Shown piece by piece: positions 44,677-53,414 of a DNA stretch of 64,000 bases. The position numbers and the translations under genes are program-made. The stretch lies in contig CAZKFR010000014.1 of the NCBI GenBank assembly GCA_964552015.1, positions 1 through 64,000 of the forward strand, written 5' to 3'. This DNA is from Rhodocaloribacter sp964552015 (lineage in GTDB: Bacteria > Bacteroidota > Rhodothermia > Rhodothermales > ISCAR-4553). Under the pieces are notes generated by a model. The model had not been told where the DNA came from, searched no databases, and saw only the letters and a program-made list of their open reading frames with translations. The number at the start of each line of letters is the position of its first letter. Positions within the stretch are counted from its first letter, which is position 1.

Positions 44677-44763
44677 TTACCCGTTGAGCGCAACGGCCAG
44701 AAACAGGACCAGAACCGCCCAGGCCACAGCCACCAGGGAAGGAATGTTCGGCTGGCTCGTCAT
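44677..44763 (-). CDS. Possible 28-residue single-helix membrane protein
   Basis: On the minus strand an ATG at 44763 opens MTSQPNIPSLVAVAWAVLVL (1-20) and continues FLAVALNG to a TAA at 44679-44677. The whole C-terminal two thirds is one hydrophobic helix, a common small-membrane-protein design. It lies in the convergent gap between the KAP NTPase and the secretion ATPase genes. No good ribosome binding site is seen, so this remains a candidate. Confidence 0.35.
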   Translation of the reverse strand: MTSQPNIPSLVAVAWAVLVLFLAVALNG

Positions 44764-44922
44764 GGTGGGGAGGGAGAAGACGGACCGTGGGGGGACCGTC
44801 GTTGTGGGGAGCGCTACCAACCTACGATGTCGAGGCGCTGCATCCTATGGGATTATGGCGCATCGGGCAATAGGTATTTTTCCCGGTTCTCCGGGACGTG
44901 AGCGCCGCACCCTGGGATCAGT

Positions 44923-46836
44923 TCATTGCGTGAAGACCACCCGCATCATCTCCTGGATGGACGTTTTGCCCTCGCGAACCAGGTTGCGTGCGGCCTCCTG
45001 CTGGGGTATCATGCCGTCTTCCAGCGCCTGCCGGCGGATCGCTGCCTCGTCGATGACCTCCCCGGCCGAGACGATGATGTGGCGGATGGCTTCGGTGAAG
45101 GGCAGGGCCTCGGCAATCGCCTGACGGCCACGATAGCCCGCCCCGAAACAGATCGGGCACCCGGCATCGTCTCCGTGCCGGTAGAAGGTCGTCTCCCGTA
45201 GATCGTCGTCGGTGAAGCCCAGGCGTTCGAGCAGGACGCGGTCAGGCTGCTCATCGACGACCTTACATTGCGGGCAGAGTACGCGGACCAGGCGCTGCGC
45301 CACGACCAGGTTGATCGCATAGGCGATCAGGAACGGCTCCACGCCCATCTTGTACAGTCGGCTGACGGCACTCGGCGCGTCGTTCGTGTGCAGCGTCGAG
45401 AAGGTCAGGTGCCCCGTGTTGGCCAGCTTGATGGCCAGTTCCGCCGTGGCCCGGTCGCGCATCTCACCGACCATCACCACGTCCGGGTCGTGCCGCAGGA
45501 TGGCCCGCAGGGCTTCCTCCAGCGTCAGGTTGTGGCTGAGCTTGATCTGCCGGACGCGCGGCAGGACGTACTCGACCGGATCCTCCACCGAAATGACGTT
45601 GCGGTCGGGGGTGGCTACCTGGTTGAGAATGGCGTTGAGCGTGGTGCTCTTGCCCGATCCCGTGGGGCCGGTCAGGATCACCATGCCGTACGGTTGCTGG
45701 ATCGCCCAGGCGAGGGCGTCGTGGGCTTTTTGCTGGAGCCCGATCAGGCTCAGATCCTGAATCACTTTGCGGTCGTCCAGGATGCGCAACACGATGCTTT
45801 CCGAGCGCACGTCGAGGCGGGCGTTGACCACCGGCAGGACGGAGACGCGGAAGCGGATGAGGGTGTCGTCGATATGGCGCTGGATGAAGCCGTCCTGAGC
45901 CCGGTCGCGGACGAACCGGTCAACCCCCACGGCGTGGTCCTTGACGACGGCAATAAAGGCTTCCGGGTGGATCCGCTTTTCCTCATGCCATGGTTGCAGG
46001 ACGCCGTCGATCCGGAAATGGATTTCGATGTGCCGCTGGGCATTGGGCACGATGTGGATGTCGGAAGCACCCTGGCGGACGGATTCCACCAGCAGGGTCT
46101 CGAACAGGTGAAGCAGGGCCGAGCGGTTGATCTCGGCATCGAGCGTTTCTTCGTCGATGACCTGATCGTCCGAACCCGAGGCGAGGTCGTAGTCGAGCGC
46201 CAGGCGTTTGCCTTCGAGCGGGTTGGCATGGCGCGAACGATGTGCCAGCATCGACAGCACCAGGTTCTCGGGCGCGTACTGCAACTCGAACCGGGGCAGC
46301 TGGAGGCTGTCGAGGAAGCGGTGAACCTCCGGCAACGTGGGGTCCGGTGTGGCGAAGATGAGGGGGCGCTGCTCCTCGGGGGCCGTATAGTCGAGGCCGG
46401 CCGGCAGGATGCGGAGCCGGTTCATCGCCTCCCATTGCGCTTCGGTGAAGCGGTTCGCATGCGTCTGCAGGAACGTCAGGATCTCGACGCGCGAGAAGGG
46501 AAGCGGCTTGAAGTCGTACGCCTCGGCCGCATAGCGGAAGATCGTCTCCCGGTCGAGGTCCGGATCGTCGAGGAAAGAGCGCCAGAACGGGATCCGTTCG
46601 GCCCCCGGTTCTGCCTGCCGGGCGCGCCAGCGGTACCAGGCGGCCTCCACCTGTTCGATCCGGATGTATTCTTCATAGAGCATCTTGATGACGACCCGGT
46701 CCGAGAGCAGGTGCGGGGAGAAAGCACCCTCCGGGGAGGCCGGCGTACTCGGACGGTGGTGGTCATCCTTGCGGTCTGCCAGGGGCCGGGAACGGCGGAG
46801 GAGATGGGAAACCTGGGTGCTGGAGCGAGGACGCAT
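44923..46836 (-). CDS. GspE/PilB-type secretion or pilus assembly ATPase
   Basis: The 637-residue protein has an N-terminal MshEN-like region (about 45-215), an N2 domain and a hexameric ATPase core with Walker A LTGPTGSGKSTTLNAIL (Lys about 396), the Asp box VISVEDPVEYVLPRVRQIK, Walker B RHDPDVVMVGEMRDRATAEL and His box TLHTND. The zinc-binding four-cysteine motif is present as CPQC...CPIC. Such ATPases power type II secretion or type IV pilus extension. No other pilus or secretion gene is nearby, so its machine must be encoded elsewhere. Start at 46836 is uncertain: the first 40 residues look unstructured. Confidence 0.93.
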   Translation of the reverse strand: MRPRSSTQVSHLLRRSRPLADRKDDHHRPSTPASPEGAFSPHLLSDRVVIKMLYEEYIRIEQVEAAWYRWRARQAEPGAERIPFWRSFLDDPDLDRETIFRYAAEAYDFKPLPFSRVEILTFLQTHANRFTEAQWEAMNRLRILPAGLDYTAPEEQRPLIFATPDPTLPEVHRFLDSLQLPRFELQYAPENLVLSMLAHRSRHANPLEGKRLALDYDLASGSDDQVIDEETLDAEINRSALLHLFETLLVESVRQGASDIHIVPNAQRHIEIHFRIDGVLQPWHEEKRIHPEAFIAVVKDHAVGVDRFVRDRAQDGFIQRHIDDTLIRFRVSVLPVVNARLDVRSESIVLRILDDRKVIQDLSLIGLQQKAHDALAWAIQQPYGMVILTGPTGSGKSTTLNAILNQVATPDRNVISVEDPVEYVLPRVRQIKLSHNLTLEEALRAILRHDPDVVMVGEMRDRATAELAIKLANTGHLTFSTLHTNDAPSAVSRLYKMGVEPFLIAYAINLVVAQRLVRVLCPQCKVVDEQPDRVLLERLGFTDDDLRETTFYRHGDDAGCPICFGAGYRGRQAIAEALPFTEAIRHIIVSAGEVIDEAAIRRQALEDGMIPQQEAARNLVREGKTSIQEMMRVVFTQ

Positions 46837-46938
46837 GGGCGCGTACGATCGTGGTGGTCAGGAGGATGCAACGGGTACTGCCCGGATTATCGTCCGGGAG
46901 TGCCCGGTCCTAAAGTGACGCCCACGAACGAGCGGACC

Positions 46939-47418
46939 TCATGGCCCGTCCGGCAGGGTACAGGCTTCGCCCCGTCGCCTCGTGTCGGCCAGATGGATGA
47001 TTTTCCACCCCTCGGGCCGGCGCGCCAGGACGAAGGCATTGACACCGCAGTGGCTGAAGCGCGATCCGGCGAAGAAGGCATACGACATCCAGGCCGTGGC
47101 CAGTGGGTCGTCCACCCGGATCTCGACGTCCCAGATGCGCTCATCCCACACCTCGTCGTGAGGTGTTCCGACAGCTTCCACGAAGCGATCGACCGGACTC
47201 TGACGGAGAGCGGGTGTCCCGTCCGGTGCGATGAACGTCGTCATCAGGCGGGCCGAGGGGTCGAAGACGGCTCGCACGAGGGTGCTGTCGCCGGCCCGCA
47301 TCCCGTCGAAGAGCTGGTCGATGACCTTGCGGACGGCCTCGGCTTGGGATTGGGCGAAGGCCGGTAGGGCGGAGAACAGGAACGTCAGGAGGAAGAAGAG
47401 GCCTGGGATTCGGGACAT
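46939..47418 (-). CDS. Exported NTF2-like (SnoaL/DUF4440-type) protein
   Basis: The 159-residue product has a signal peptide (MSRIPGLFFLLTFLFSALPA, cleavage after AFAQ). The mature domain shows the NTF2-like pattern: AVRKVIDQLFDGMRAGDSTLVRAVF helix, then strands with VWDVEIRVDDPLATAWMSY-like and GVNAFVLARRPEGWKIIHLAD. Such domains bind small ligands or act as enzymes with diverse roles. It sits between the ppiD terminator and the secretion ATPase, about 100 bp from the latter. The function is open. Confidence 0.8.
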   Translation of the reverse strand: MSRIPGLFFLLTFLFSALPAFAQSQAEAVRKVIDQLFDGMRAGDSTLVRAVFDPSARLMTTFIAPDGTPALRQSPVDRFVEAVGTPHDEVWDERIWDVEIRVDDPLATAWMSYAFFAGSRFSHCGVNAFVLARRPEGWKIIHLADTRRRGEACTLPDGP

Positions 47419-47520
47419 GATCGTGAGGCGTTGGAGGGGAGAAGGCGGAGGGGGCGTGGCGTGGTCGGTGCCCGGCGCATGCCGAACGGAGAACGTATTC
47501 GAACCAGCGAGGAAAACGTT

Positions 47521-47559
47521 TCAAAAGAAACGGGGCCTGCCCGGTGGGAGCAGGCCCCG
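47521..47559 (-). terminator. Terminator of ppiD
   Basis: A perfect 10-bp stem CGGGGCCTGC / GCAGGCCCCG (47531-47540, 47550-47559) is followed on the minus strand by TTTCTTTTGA. It lies 21 bp after the ppiD stop. Confidence 0.85.
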
Positions 47560-47580
47560 TTGGCAACGGAGCGAGGCCGT

Positions 47581-49671
47581 TCACTGGAAGAAGCGGCGAC
47601 GGTTGTCGGTGATGTCTGCCTCCTCTTTCAGGGCTTCGAGCCACTCGGCACGGACCTGATTCTGCCGCTGCCGCAGAAGGGTCGTGCGGAGCTGCTCGAG
47701 CTCGGCAGCAGAGGGTTCCGGCGGCTCTTTGATGGCCGTAACCTTGAGCACGAAGGCGGCGTTGTTGCCTTCGATGACGTCCGAGACCTCACCTTCGTCG
47801 AGGGCAAGAGCGGCGCCGACGAAGGCGGGCTCGCGACCCAGGCCCGGCACCGTGGTCGTCTGGTACGAGATATCGGTGGCGGTCAGTTCGATGGCGCCGG
47901 GCACGACGGAAGCGAGGCTCTCGAAGCTGTGCCGGGCCAGCGCTTCCCGCAGGCGACGGCTCTGGATAGCCGCCTTCTTCTGGTTTTTGACCCGGGGCTC
48001 GATCTGGTTACGCACCTCCTCGAAGGGCCGATAGCCCTCGGGGATGATCTCCTTCAACTGGGCGACCACGAAGCGGTTGTCGAGTTCGATCACTTCGCTG
48101 ATGTCGCCCGGCCTGGCCGACTGGAGGAAGTTGTAGAGCGTTGTGCTGTTGCCGATGCCGGGGATGAAACGCTGATCGGCCTGGACCTGAACGGTCTGCA
48201 CGTCGAGGCCGGCTCGCTTGGCTTCCCCCTCAAAGTCGCCGTTCTCCGAGGCGAAGTACTGAAGGTCTTCCAGTTGTTCCTGGGCCCGGTTGAGCGTGGC
48301 TACGCTGGCCCGGATGCGCAGCGCCATGTCGGCAATCTTGACCTCCTTGTCGGCCCGCTCGGTTACCAGGATGAGGTGGTAGCCGAAGGGTGTCTCTACC
48401 GGCCCGATGGGACGGCCTACCGGCGCGCTGAAGGCGGCTTTTTCGAACGGCTCGACCATCCGGCCGGGGCCGAACCAGCCCAGGTCGCCGCCACGTGTGC
48501 GGGTGCCGTCCTCGGAGTGGAGGCGGGCCAGCGCCGCAAAGTCGGCACCGTTGCGCAACTCGCGAAGAACGTCGAGGGCTTTCCGACGCGCTTCGGCCCG
48601 GGCCGTCGGGTTGTCCTCGGGAGCCCGGAACAGGATATGGCGGGCTCGCACGGCCACTTCTTCGGCCGGACGCACATCGATGATCTTGATCAGGTGGGCC
48701 ATCCCGTCGGCAAAGACGGGGCCGACGATTTTCCCAGGGGTCGGATCCTCGAAGACCGGCTTCGCGATTGCCTCGTCCAGCTCGTCGCGGCGGAAATAGG
48801 CGTCGGTGTAGGGACGTTCGGAGCCGTTGCGAGCCAGGAACAGGGAGTCGTCCGTGGCGCGGGCAAACGCGTCGCGGAGTTGCTCCAGGTCGTGGACGAC
48901 CGCGGCCGTGTCCTCGGCGGTCGGGTTTTTCGACACGGTCACATAGAGGACCGTGAACGCTTTTTCCCGCTTGAAGTCTTCTTTGTGCTGGTTGTAGTAC
49001 TCCCGCAGGTCTTTTTCCGAGATGGAGATGGAGTCGTCCGGAAGCGAGGCGTAGCGCAGGGCGACGAAGCGGGTGTCTACCTTACGGTTGCGGCGGTAGT
49101 ATTCCTGGCGCACTTCCTCGTCGGAGATGCGTACGGTGGCCGCGATCAGGTTGTCGAGCTTTTCCTGGCGGCGCTGGGCGCGGAGGATGTTCTCGAGCTG
49201 TACCCAGGAGTCGCGTGCATCCGGGTTGTTGAGGAAGCTCTGGAGGGCCGCACGGTCCACGCCGCCCTGCCCGTCACCGAAGTACAGCTTGATGAGCGCG
49301 TGGGGGTTGTCGCCGAGCACCATGTCGACGAGTTCCTCATCGGAGACGTCGATGCCCAGCCGCTCCATTTCCATCTCACGGAGCCGGTCTTCGACGAGGC
49401 GATCGAAGACCTGATCGCGCGTCTGGTCGGCGAGCTGGGGCGGCATGGGTTCTCCGTTCTGCCGCTGGTAGGCGTCCATCTGGGCCTGGACCGCCTGGTT
49501 GTATTCCTCCAGCGAGATGACCTGGCCGTTGACCTCACCGAGCCGGTTGCCCAGGTTTCCGACCACGTCGAACGTGCCGGCATCCTGCAACACCCAGATC
49601 ACCCCGAAAGCGATGACGAGAATCCACAGGATCACGCCCGTGTTCTCGCGCATCTTGTTCATCACACCCAT
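47581..49671 (-). CDS. ppiD: PpiD-like peptidyl-prolyl isomerase/chaperone, membrane-anchored
   Basis: The 696-residue protein has one N-terminal helix (VILWILVIAFGVIWVLQ, about 13-29) and a long SurA-N/PpiD-type chaperone region with NGQVISLEEYNQ. A parvulin domain follows (about 340-430) with RARHILFRAP, GADFAALARLHSEDGTRTRG and VGPVETPFGYHLILV, and then a further non-catalytic parvulin-like region. PpiD sits at the Sec translocon and helps exported proteins fold. GGAGG 8 bp upstream supports the ATG at 49671. It is a single gene with its own terminator. Confidence 0.93.
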   Translation of the reverse strand: MGVMNKMRENTGVILWILVIAFGVIWVLQDAGTFDVVGNLGNRLGEVNGQVISLEEYNQAVQAQMDAYQRQNGEPMPPQLADQTRDQVFDRLVEDRLREMEMERLGIDVSDEELVDMVLGDNPHALIKLYFGDGQGGVDRAALQSFLNNPDARDSWVQLENILRAQRRQEKLDNLIAATVRISDEEVRQEYYRRNRKVDTRFVALRYASLPDDSISISEKDLREYYNQHKEDFKREKAFTVLYVTVSKNPTAEDTAAVVHDLEQLRDAFARATDDSLFLARNGSERPYTDAYFRRDELDEAIAKPVFEDPTPGKIVGPVFADGMAHLIKIIDVRPAEEVAVRARHILFRAPEDNPTARAEARRKALDVLRELRNGADFAALARLHSEDGTRTRGGDLGWFGPGRMVEPFEKAAFSAPVGRPIGPVETPFGYHLILVTERADKEVKIADMALRIRASVATLNRAQEQLEDLQYFASENGDFEGEAKRAGLDVQTVQVQADQRFIPGIGNSTTLYNFLQSARPGDISEVIELDNRFVVAQLKEIIPEGYRPFEEVRNQIEPRVKNQKKAAIQSRRLREALARHSFESLASVVPGAIELTATDISYQTTTVPGLGREPAFVGAALALDEGEVSDVIEGNNAAFVLKVTAIKEPPEPSAAELEQLRTTLLRQRQNQVRAEWLEALKEEADITDNRRRFFQ

Positions 49672-49877
49672 GGATCAAACCTCCACCAGAATGGGATCTT
49701 AAGGGCACCGATGCCGGACGAGACCTCGCCGGGAGGAGAGGGCGTACGGCCATCCGCGCCGGAATTTTCGAAAGCCCACAATATACGGTAGCAGGGGGGA
49801 ATTGTTCATCCTTTCGCACAACCTTCTTTCGGGGTGTGCGGGATGGAGAAAGGCCGTGGGGGCGATGCCGAGGTGCC

Positions 49878-50639
49878 TCAGGCGGCGCGGGACTGGGCGC
49901 GGGCCAACTGGGTCCGGAGCGTGACCAGAATCTTGCCCAGAATCTGCGAGATGCGGGCCTCCGTGCGATCCATCAGCGCGGCGATTTCGCGGAGCGTGAG
50001 GTTTTCGAAATAATAGAGCGCCAGGATCGTTTGCTCGCGCTCCGGTAGTTCCTTGATCAGCGTCTGGATGTATTCCCGGAGCGAGTTGCGGTCGATCTGT
50101 TCGAAGGCCTGGAACGTGTCCTCGTTGGGGATGGTCTCGAGGACGATCTGTTCGCCGTCCGTGTCGACAGGGGAGTGCAGGGAGAGTGAGAAGCGGGATT
50201 GCGCGTCGCGGAGCAGGGTGTGGTATTCGACGAGGGAGATGCCGAGGTAGTCGGCCACGTCCTGATCGCTGGGTTCGGCACCCAGGAGCTGGCGCAGGGT
50301 GTCGATGGCCTGATGCGCCTCGGCCAGCTTGCGCCGCCGTTCCCGGGGCAGGGCATCGATGGAGCGGAGGTAGTCGACGAGGGCCCCGCGGATACGGCCA
50401 TAGGCATACGAGACGAACGGCGTGCCGCGTTCCGGGTCGTAGCCGTCCAGCGCCTGCAACAACCCCAGGATGCCGACGTTTTCCAGGTCTTCGCGTGTGG
50501 CCAGCGGATGATCCGGGATACTCAGCCGCCCGACGATGGACCGGACGAGGGGGATGGCGGCCAGGACGACGGCCTCACGGTTGGCTTCGGTCGGTTCCTG
50601 GGCGTATCGGGCAGCGTGACTTTGCAGGTCGTTCGCCAT
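49878..50639 (-). CDS. fliA: Flagellar sigma factor (sigma-28)
   Basis: FliA directs RNA polymerase to late flagellar promoters. The 253-residue protein has region 2 (LVRSIVGRLSIPDHPLATREDLENVGILGLLQAL, FVSYAYGRIRGALVDYLRSID), region 3 (QLLGAEPSDQDVADYLGIS) and region 4 (LPEREQTILALYYFENLTLREIAALM, RISQILGKIL). This matches FliA/WhiG-type sigma factors in length and order. It is the last gene of the flagellar run. A FlgM anti-sigma gene is not in the window. A sigma-28-like promoter lies before motA at the other end of the cluster. Confidence 0.95.
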   Translation of the reverse strand: MANDLQSHAARYAQEPTEANREAVVLAAIPLVRSIVGRLSIPDHPLATREDLENVGILGLLQALDGYDPERGTPFVSYAYGRIRGALVDYLRSIDALPRERRRKLAEAHQAIDTLRQLLGAEPSDQDVADYLGISLVEYHTLLRDAQSRFSLSLHSPVDTDGEQIVLETIPNEDTFQAFEQIDRNSLREYIQTLIKELPEREQTILALYYFENLTLREIAALMDRTEARISQILGKILVTLRTQLARAQSRAA

Positions 50640-50686
50640 GGTCGTGCAGATGGATGGTCCCGGGCGGCGTCAGATCATCGATGAAA

Positions 50687-51022
50687 TCAGGCGGCCTGGG
50701 TTGCTTTGCTCTTGGGCGTCTCGGCCCGCGCAACGGGCGGGGCATCGGGGGCCTTCTCGCGGGGTGTCGGCCGTCCGGTCGACGCCTCCGCGGTGCCGGC
50801 AGCCTCGGCCGCAGGGGCGGAGGCGGTGGCCTGCGCCATCCGGGCGGCCTGCTCGAGGATCTTATGGATGGTCACGTCACCGAGCAGGAGCACGGCATAG
50901 ACGGCCAGCCCCGCGCACAGACCCACGTAGACCGTTTTTTCCAGCGGCGCGTCGTTCATCAACTGGTTCAAGAATACAAGCAGGCCGATCAGGCCGCTGA
51001 ACTGCGTATAGAGCGCTCGCAT
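50687..51022 (-). CDS. Small membrane protein in the flagellar operon, unknown
   Basis: The 111-residue product (start MRALYTQFSGLIGLLVFLNQ) has two predicted helices (about 8-19 and 28-50), followed by a helix and an Ala/Pro/Thr-rich charged tail ending KSKATQAA. It is encoded between flhG and fliA, 47 bp before fliA and about 170 bp after flhG. In other bacteria this slot often holds cheY, fliA or short conserved proteins, but no similarity was recognised. It could be a regulator or partner of the flagellar pole machinery; this is inference from position only. Confidence 0.7.
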   Translation of the reverse strand: MRALYTQFSGLIGLLVFLNQLMNDAPLEKTVYVGLCAGLAVYAVLLLGDVTIHKILEQAARMAQATASAPAAEAAGTAEASTGRPTPREKAPDAPPVARAETPKSKATQAA

Positions 51023-51191
51023 GGGCAATGACGTTAACAACACGGTTCCTCGGATAAGGTGAAGGCGTCGAGGCAAGGGGCAATCCCACAAGGTTTGTGC
51101 CACGGGGTGCGTGGCGGGCGCCGGCGGCAGCGTTCCCATTCCGTGAAGGATGCAGGGGCGATTCCGGACGCCCCGTGAAAAAAGCGTTTCT

Positions 51192-51962
51192 CTAGCCCAT
51201 AGGCGGCCCCGGGACCGCTGGGCGCCCTTCCAGCAGGGTCTTTCCCAGCCGCGAAAAGGCCTGTCGAATTAATGAAAAAGTGCGAACGGCCGGCGTTTGC
51301 TCGATGACGGAGCGACGGATCTCCGGGGAAAAAGGTACCCAGCCCAGGTACAATGTTTCCTGTCCCGTGAAGTGGTTCGTGATCTGTGCGAAGCGTCCGG
51401 CAATGTCCCGGGCGTCGGCCTCGTCGTCGGCGTAGTTGATGACGAGGCCGAGGGGATATGCGGGGTCGTTCATCCAGACGAACTTGGCCAGGCGGTAGGT
51501 GTCGGCGACGGCGGTGGGTTCGCCCACGAGCACGAGGATGCCCAGGTCAGCGCGGTCGAGGGCCCAGCGGACGGCGCCGTCCGCGCCGGCGGGTGCGTCG
51601 ACCAGGATCACGTCGTGGGTGCGGCGCAGGTCCGACAGCAGGCGGTCGAGCGCCTCGAAAAGGCGCCCTTCGAGGCCGTCGGCTTCCCCGGCTTCGGGCA
51701 CCGCCTGGACGAGGGTGAAGCCGCTCCGCGTTTCGTGCAGGGTTTCGACCAGCAGCGCCTTGCCGCGCACAGCGTCGAGGACGCTGGCCCGGGGCGTCTC
51801 GTTGAGCAGGATCGCGCAGTCGCCCTGGCCCAGGTCGGCGTCGACGAGCGCGACGCGGTGACCCTGGCGGGTGAGGGTCTCGGCCAGGTTGACCGCGATC
51901 AGGCTCTTGCCGACACCGCCTTTCCCGCTGGTCAGGGCAACGATGGTGGTGTTGGGATTCAT
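51192..51962 (-). CDS. flhG: Flagellar number regulator FlhG (MinD-like ATPase)
   Basis: FlhG (FleN, YlxH) is a MinD-type ATPase that limits flagellar number, acting with FlhF. The 256-residue protein has the deviant Walker A GKGGVGKS (13-20), the ADLGQGDCAILLN region (switch I), and DVILVDAPAGADG (switch II). It lies 30 bp downstream of flhF, the usual pairing. The length is standard; the C-terminal amphipathic membrane-targeting helix is plausible in the final 30 residues. Confidence 0.93.
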   Translation of the reverse strand: MNPNTTIVALTSGKGGVGKSLIAVNLAETLTRQGHRVALVDADLGQGDCAILLNETPRASVLDAVRGKALLVETLHETRSGFTLVQAVPEAGEADGLEGRLFEALDRLLSDLRRTHDVILVDAPAGADGAVRWALDRADLGILVLVGEPTAVADTYRLAKFVWMNDPAYPLGLVINYADDEADARDIAGRFAQITNHFTGQETLYLGWVPFSPEIRRSVIEQTPAVRTFSLIRQAFSRLGKTLLEGRPAVPGPPMG

Positions 51963-51992
51963 GAACCGGAGGGTAAGGGTCGGGGAGAGGAG

Positions 51993-53369
51993 TCAGAGGA
52001 GGTCCCAGGCGGACGGGGCCTGGGTGTGCCGCACGATGTTCATCTCGAAGATCCGTTCTACGAGCCAGGTCGGCGTGTAGCTACGCAGGGCCTCGTACAC
52101 GGCCGGGCCTTCGGAGACGAACTGCACGGGAAGCCGCAGGGCCAGCAGGGCCTCCGCCACACGGCCCGGGTCCTGTACCTCATCCATGTGGGTCAGGGCC
52201 AGGGTATCCGGGCGGAGCGGCAAGCGCTCCAGGAACGCCTTCGTGAAGCCATCCATCACGCTGGATGCGTTGAGCACCAGGTGTACCTGGAGCGGGGCCA
52301 GGGGGGCCGTCAGCTCGTGCAGTCGGGCCAGGAAGGAGCGGGCGGCGTCGGGGCGCACCGGCATCGAAGGCGTGTCGATGAGCAGGTGGCTGAAACGTCG
52401 TGCCCGCTCCATGGCGGCCTCCATCTCGTCGGGGGTGCCGACGGACTGGACCGAGAGCCCGAACCGCCGGTACAGCTCGACCGGGCAGGCATAGGCGAGT
52501 TCTTCCTCCGACTCGGGCCGGATGACGATGACGGTCGTCTGATGACGTCCCAGGTAGCGGGTGTTCCGGGCCAGCTTGAGCTGGAGCGCCGTCTTTCCGG
52601 AGCCGCTGGGGCCGATGAAAAGCTGGGTGGTGGCACACGTGCGGGGCCCGGTAACGTTGAGCAGGTCGCGCAGGGCATGGGCGGCGGCCCACTGGAGCCG
52701 CGAAGCCTCGTCATCCGGGTCGAACCCGTCCTGTGTCAGGCGCTCGAAGAGCCGGGTGAGGGTGCGCGGGCGAAGGCCCTTGCCGAGCAGGTGGCCGTAC
52801 AGGGGCGTGCCCATCCACCGATGCGCCATGCCGACGAAGGCGTTGCCCAGGTGGTGTTCGAACCGACTCAGGCGTTCTTCGAGTGCGCCCAGGCGGGTTT
52901 CGAGGCGGTCGGTCAGGCGAGACAGGTCGGCGGGCGATGTCGGCGCCGTGCCCGGCGTACCGGAGGCGAAGAGCCGTCCCCGGCCCGCCGGAGGCCGGCG
53001 CACGTCGTCGAGGTTCCCGGCCGTACCGGACGCGCTGCGAGGGGTCGGGCGGGAAAAACGTTCGGAGGCGGGGGCAGCTTCTTCCCGCAGTAACGCCGTT
53101 TTCCGGTAGCCGAAGCCGGCGGGGCGGGGAGCCGTCGTCGCCTCCTCCTCGGGTACCGAGGCCTCGACGAGGGCCAGGGCCGGCACGGTGGCCGGAGCGG
53201 GCCGGGGCTGCTTCGCCGGGGCCGGCTGATCCGCCATGACGACGATACGGGCCGGCTGGCCATCCCGCGCCGGATGCGACTCCAGGAGCACGACGTCATC
53301 CCCGAACAGGCTTCGGGCTTCTGCCAGCAACGCGTGAATGCTCGGGCCGGTCAAGGTTTTCAGGTTCAT
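51993..53369 (-). CDS. flhF: Flagellar SRP-type GTPase FlhF
   Basis: FlhF is an SRP54/FtsY-like GTPase that sets the site of flagellar assembly, usually polar. The 458-residue protein has a basic/Pro-rich N-terminal B domain (1-170), an N domain and a GTPase domain with P-loop GPSGSGKT (253-260), the SRP-type VIVIRPESEEELAYACPVE region, HLLIDTPSMPV (G3, with DTPS in place of the usual DTAG) and LALTHMDEV where TK(M/L)D is usual. The G3 and G4 deviations suggest altered nucleotide handling. It is located between flhA and flhG, as in many bacteria. Confidence 0.92.
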   Translation of the reverse strand: MNLKTLTGPSIHALLAEARSLFGDDVVLLESHPARDGQPARIVVMADQPAPAKQPRPAPATVPALALVEASVPEEEATTAPRPAGFGYRKTALLREEAAPASERFSRPTPRSASGTAGNLDDVRRPPAGRGRLFASGTPGTAPTSPADLSRLTDRLETRLGALEERLSRFEHHLGNAFVGMAHRWMGTPLYGHLLGKGLRPRTLTRLFERLTQDGFDPDDEASRLQWAAAHALRDLLNVTGPRTCATTQLFIGPSGSGKTALQLKLARNTRYLGRHQTTVIVIRPESEEELAYACPVELYRRFGLSVQSVGTPDEMEAAMERARRFSHLLIDTPSMPVRPDAARSFLARLHELTAPLAPLQVHLVLNASSVMDGFTKAFLERLPLRPDTLALTHMDEVQDPGRVAEALLALRLPVQFVSEGPAVYEALRSYTPTWLVERIFEMNIVRHTQAPSAWDLL

Positions 53370-53414
53370 AGGGACGGTTCGTCAGGGTGAAAGGGGTATC
53401 GTGACGAGGTTCGG

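Noticed and set aside
47431..49791. Plus-strand frame of 786 codons opposite ppiD
   Set aside because: Antisense shadow; the minus strand has a signal anchor, parvulin motifs, a ribosome binding site and a terminator.
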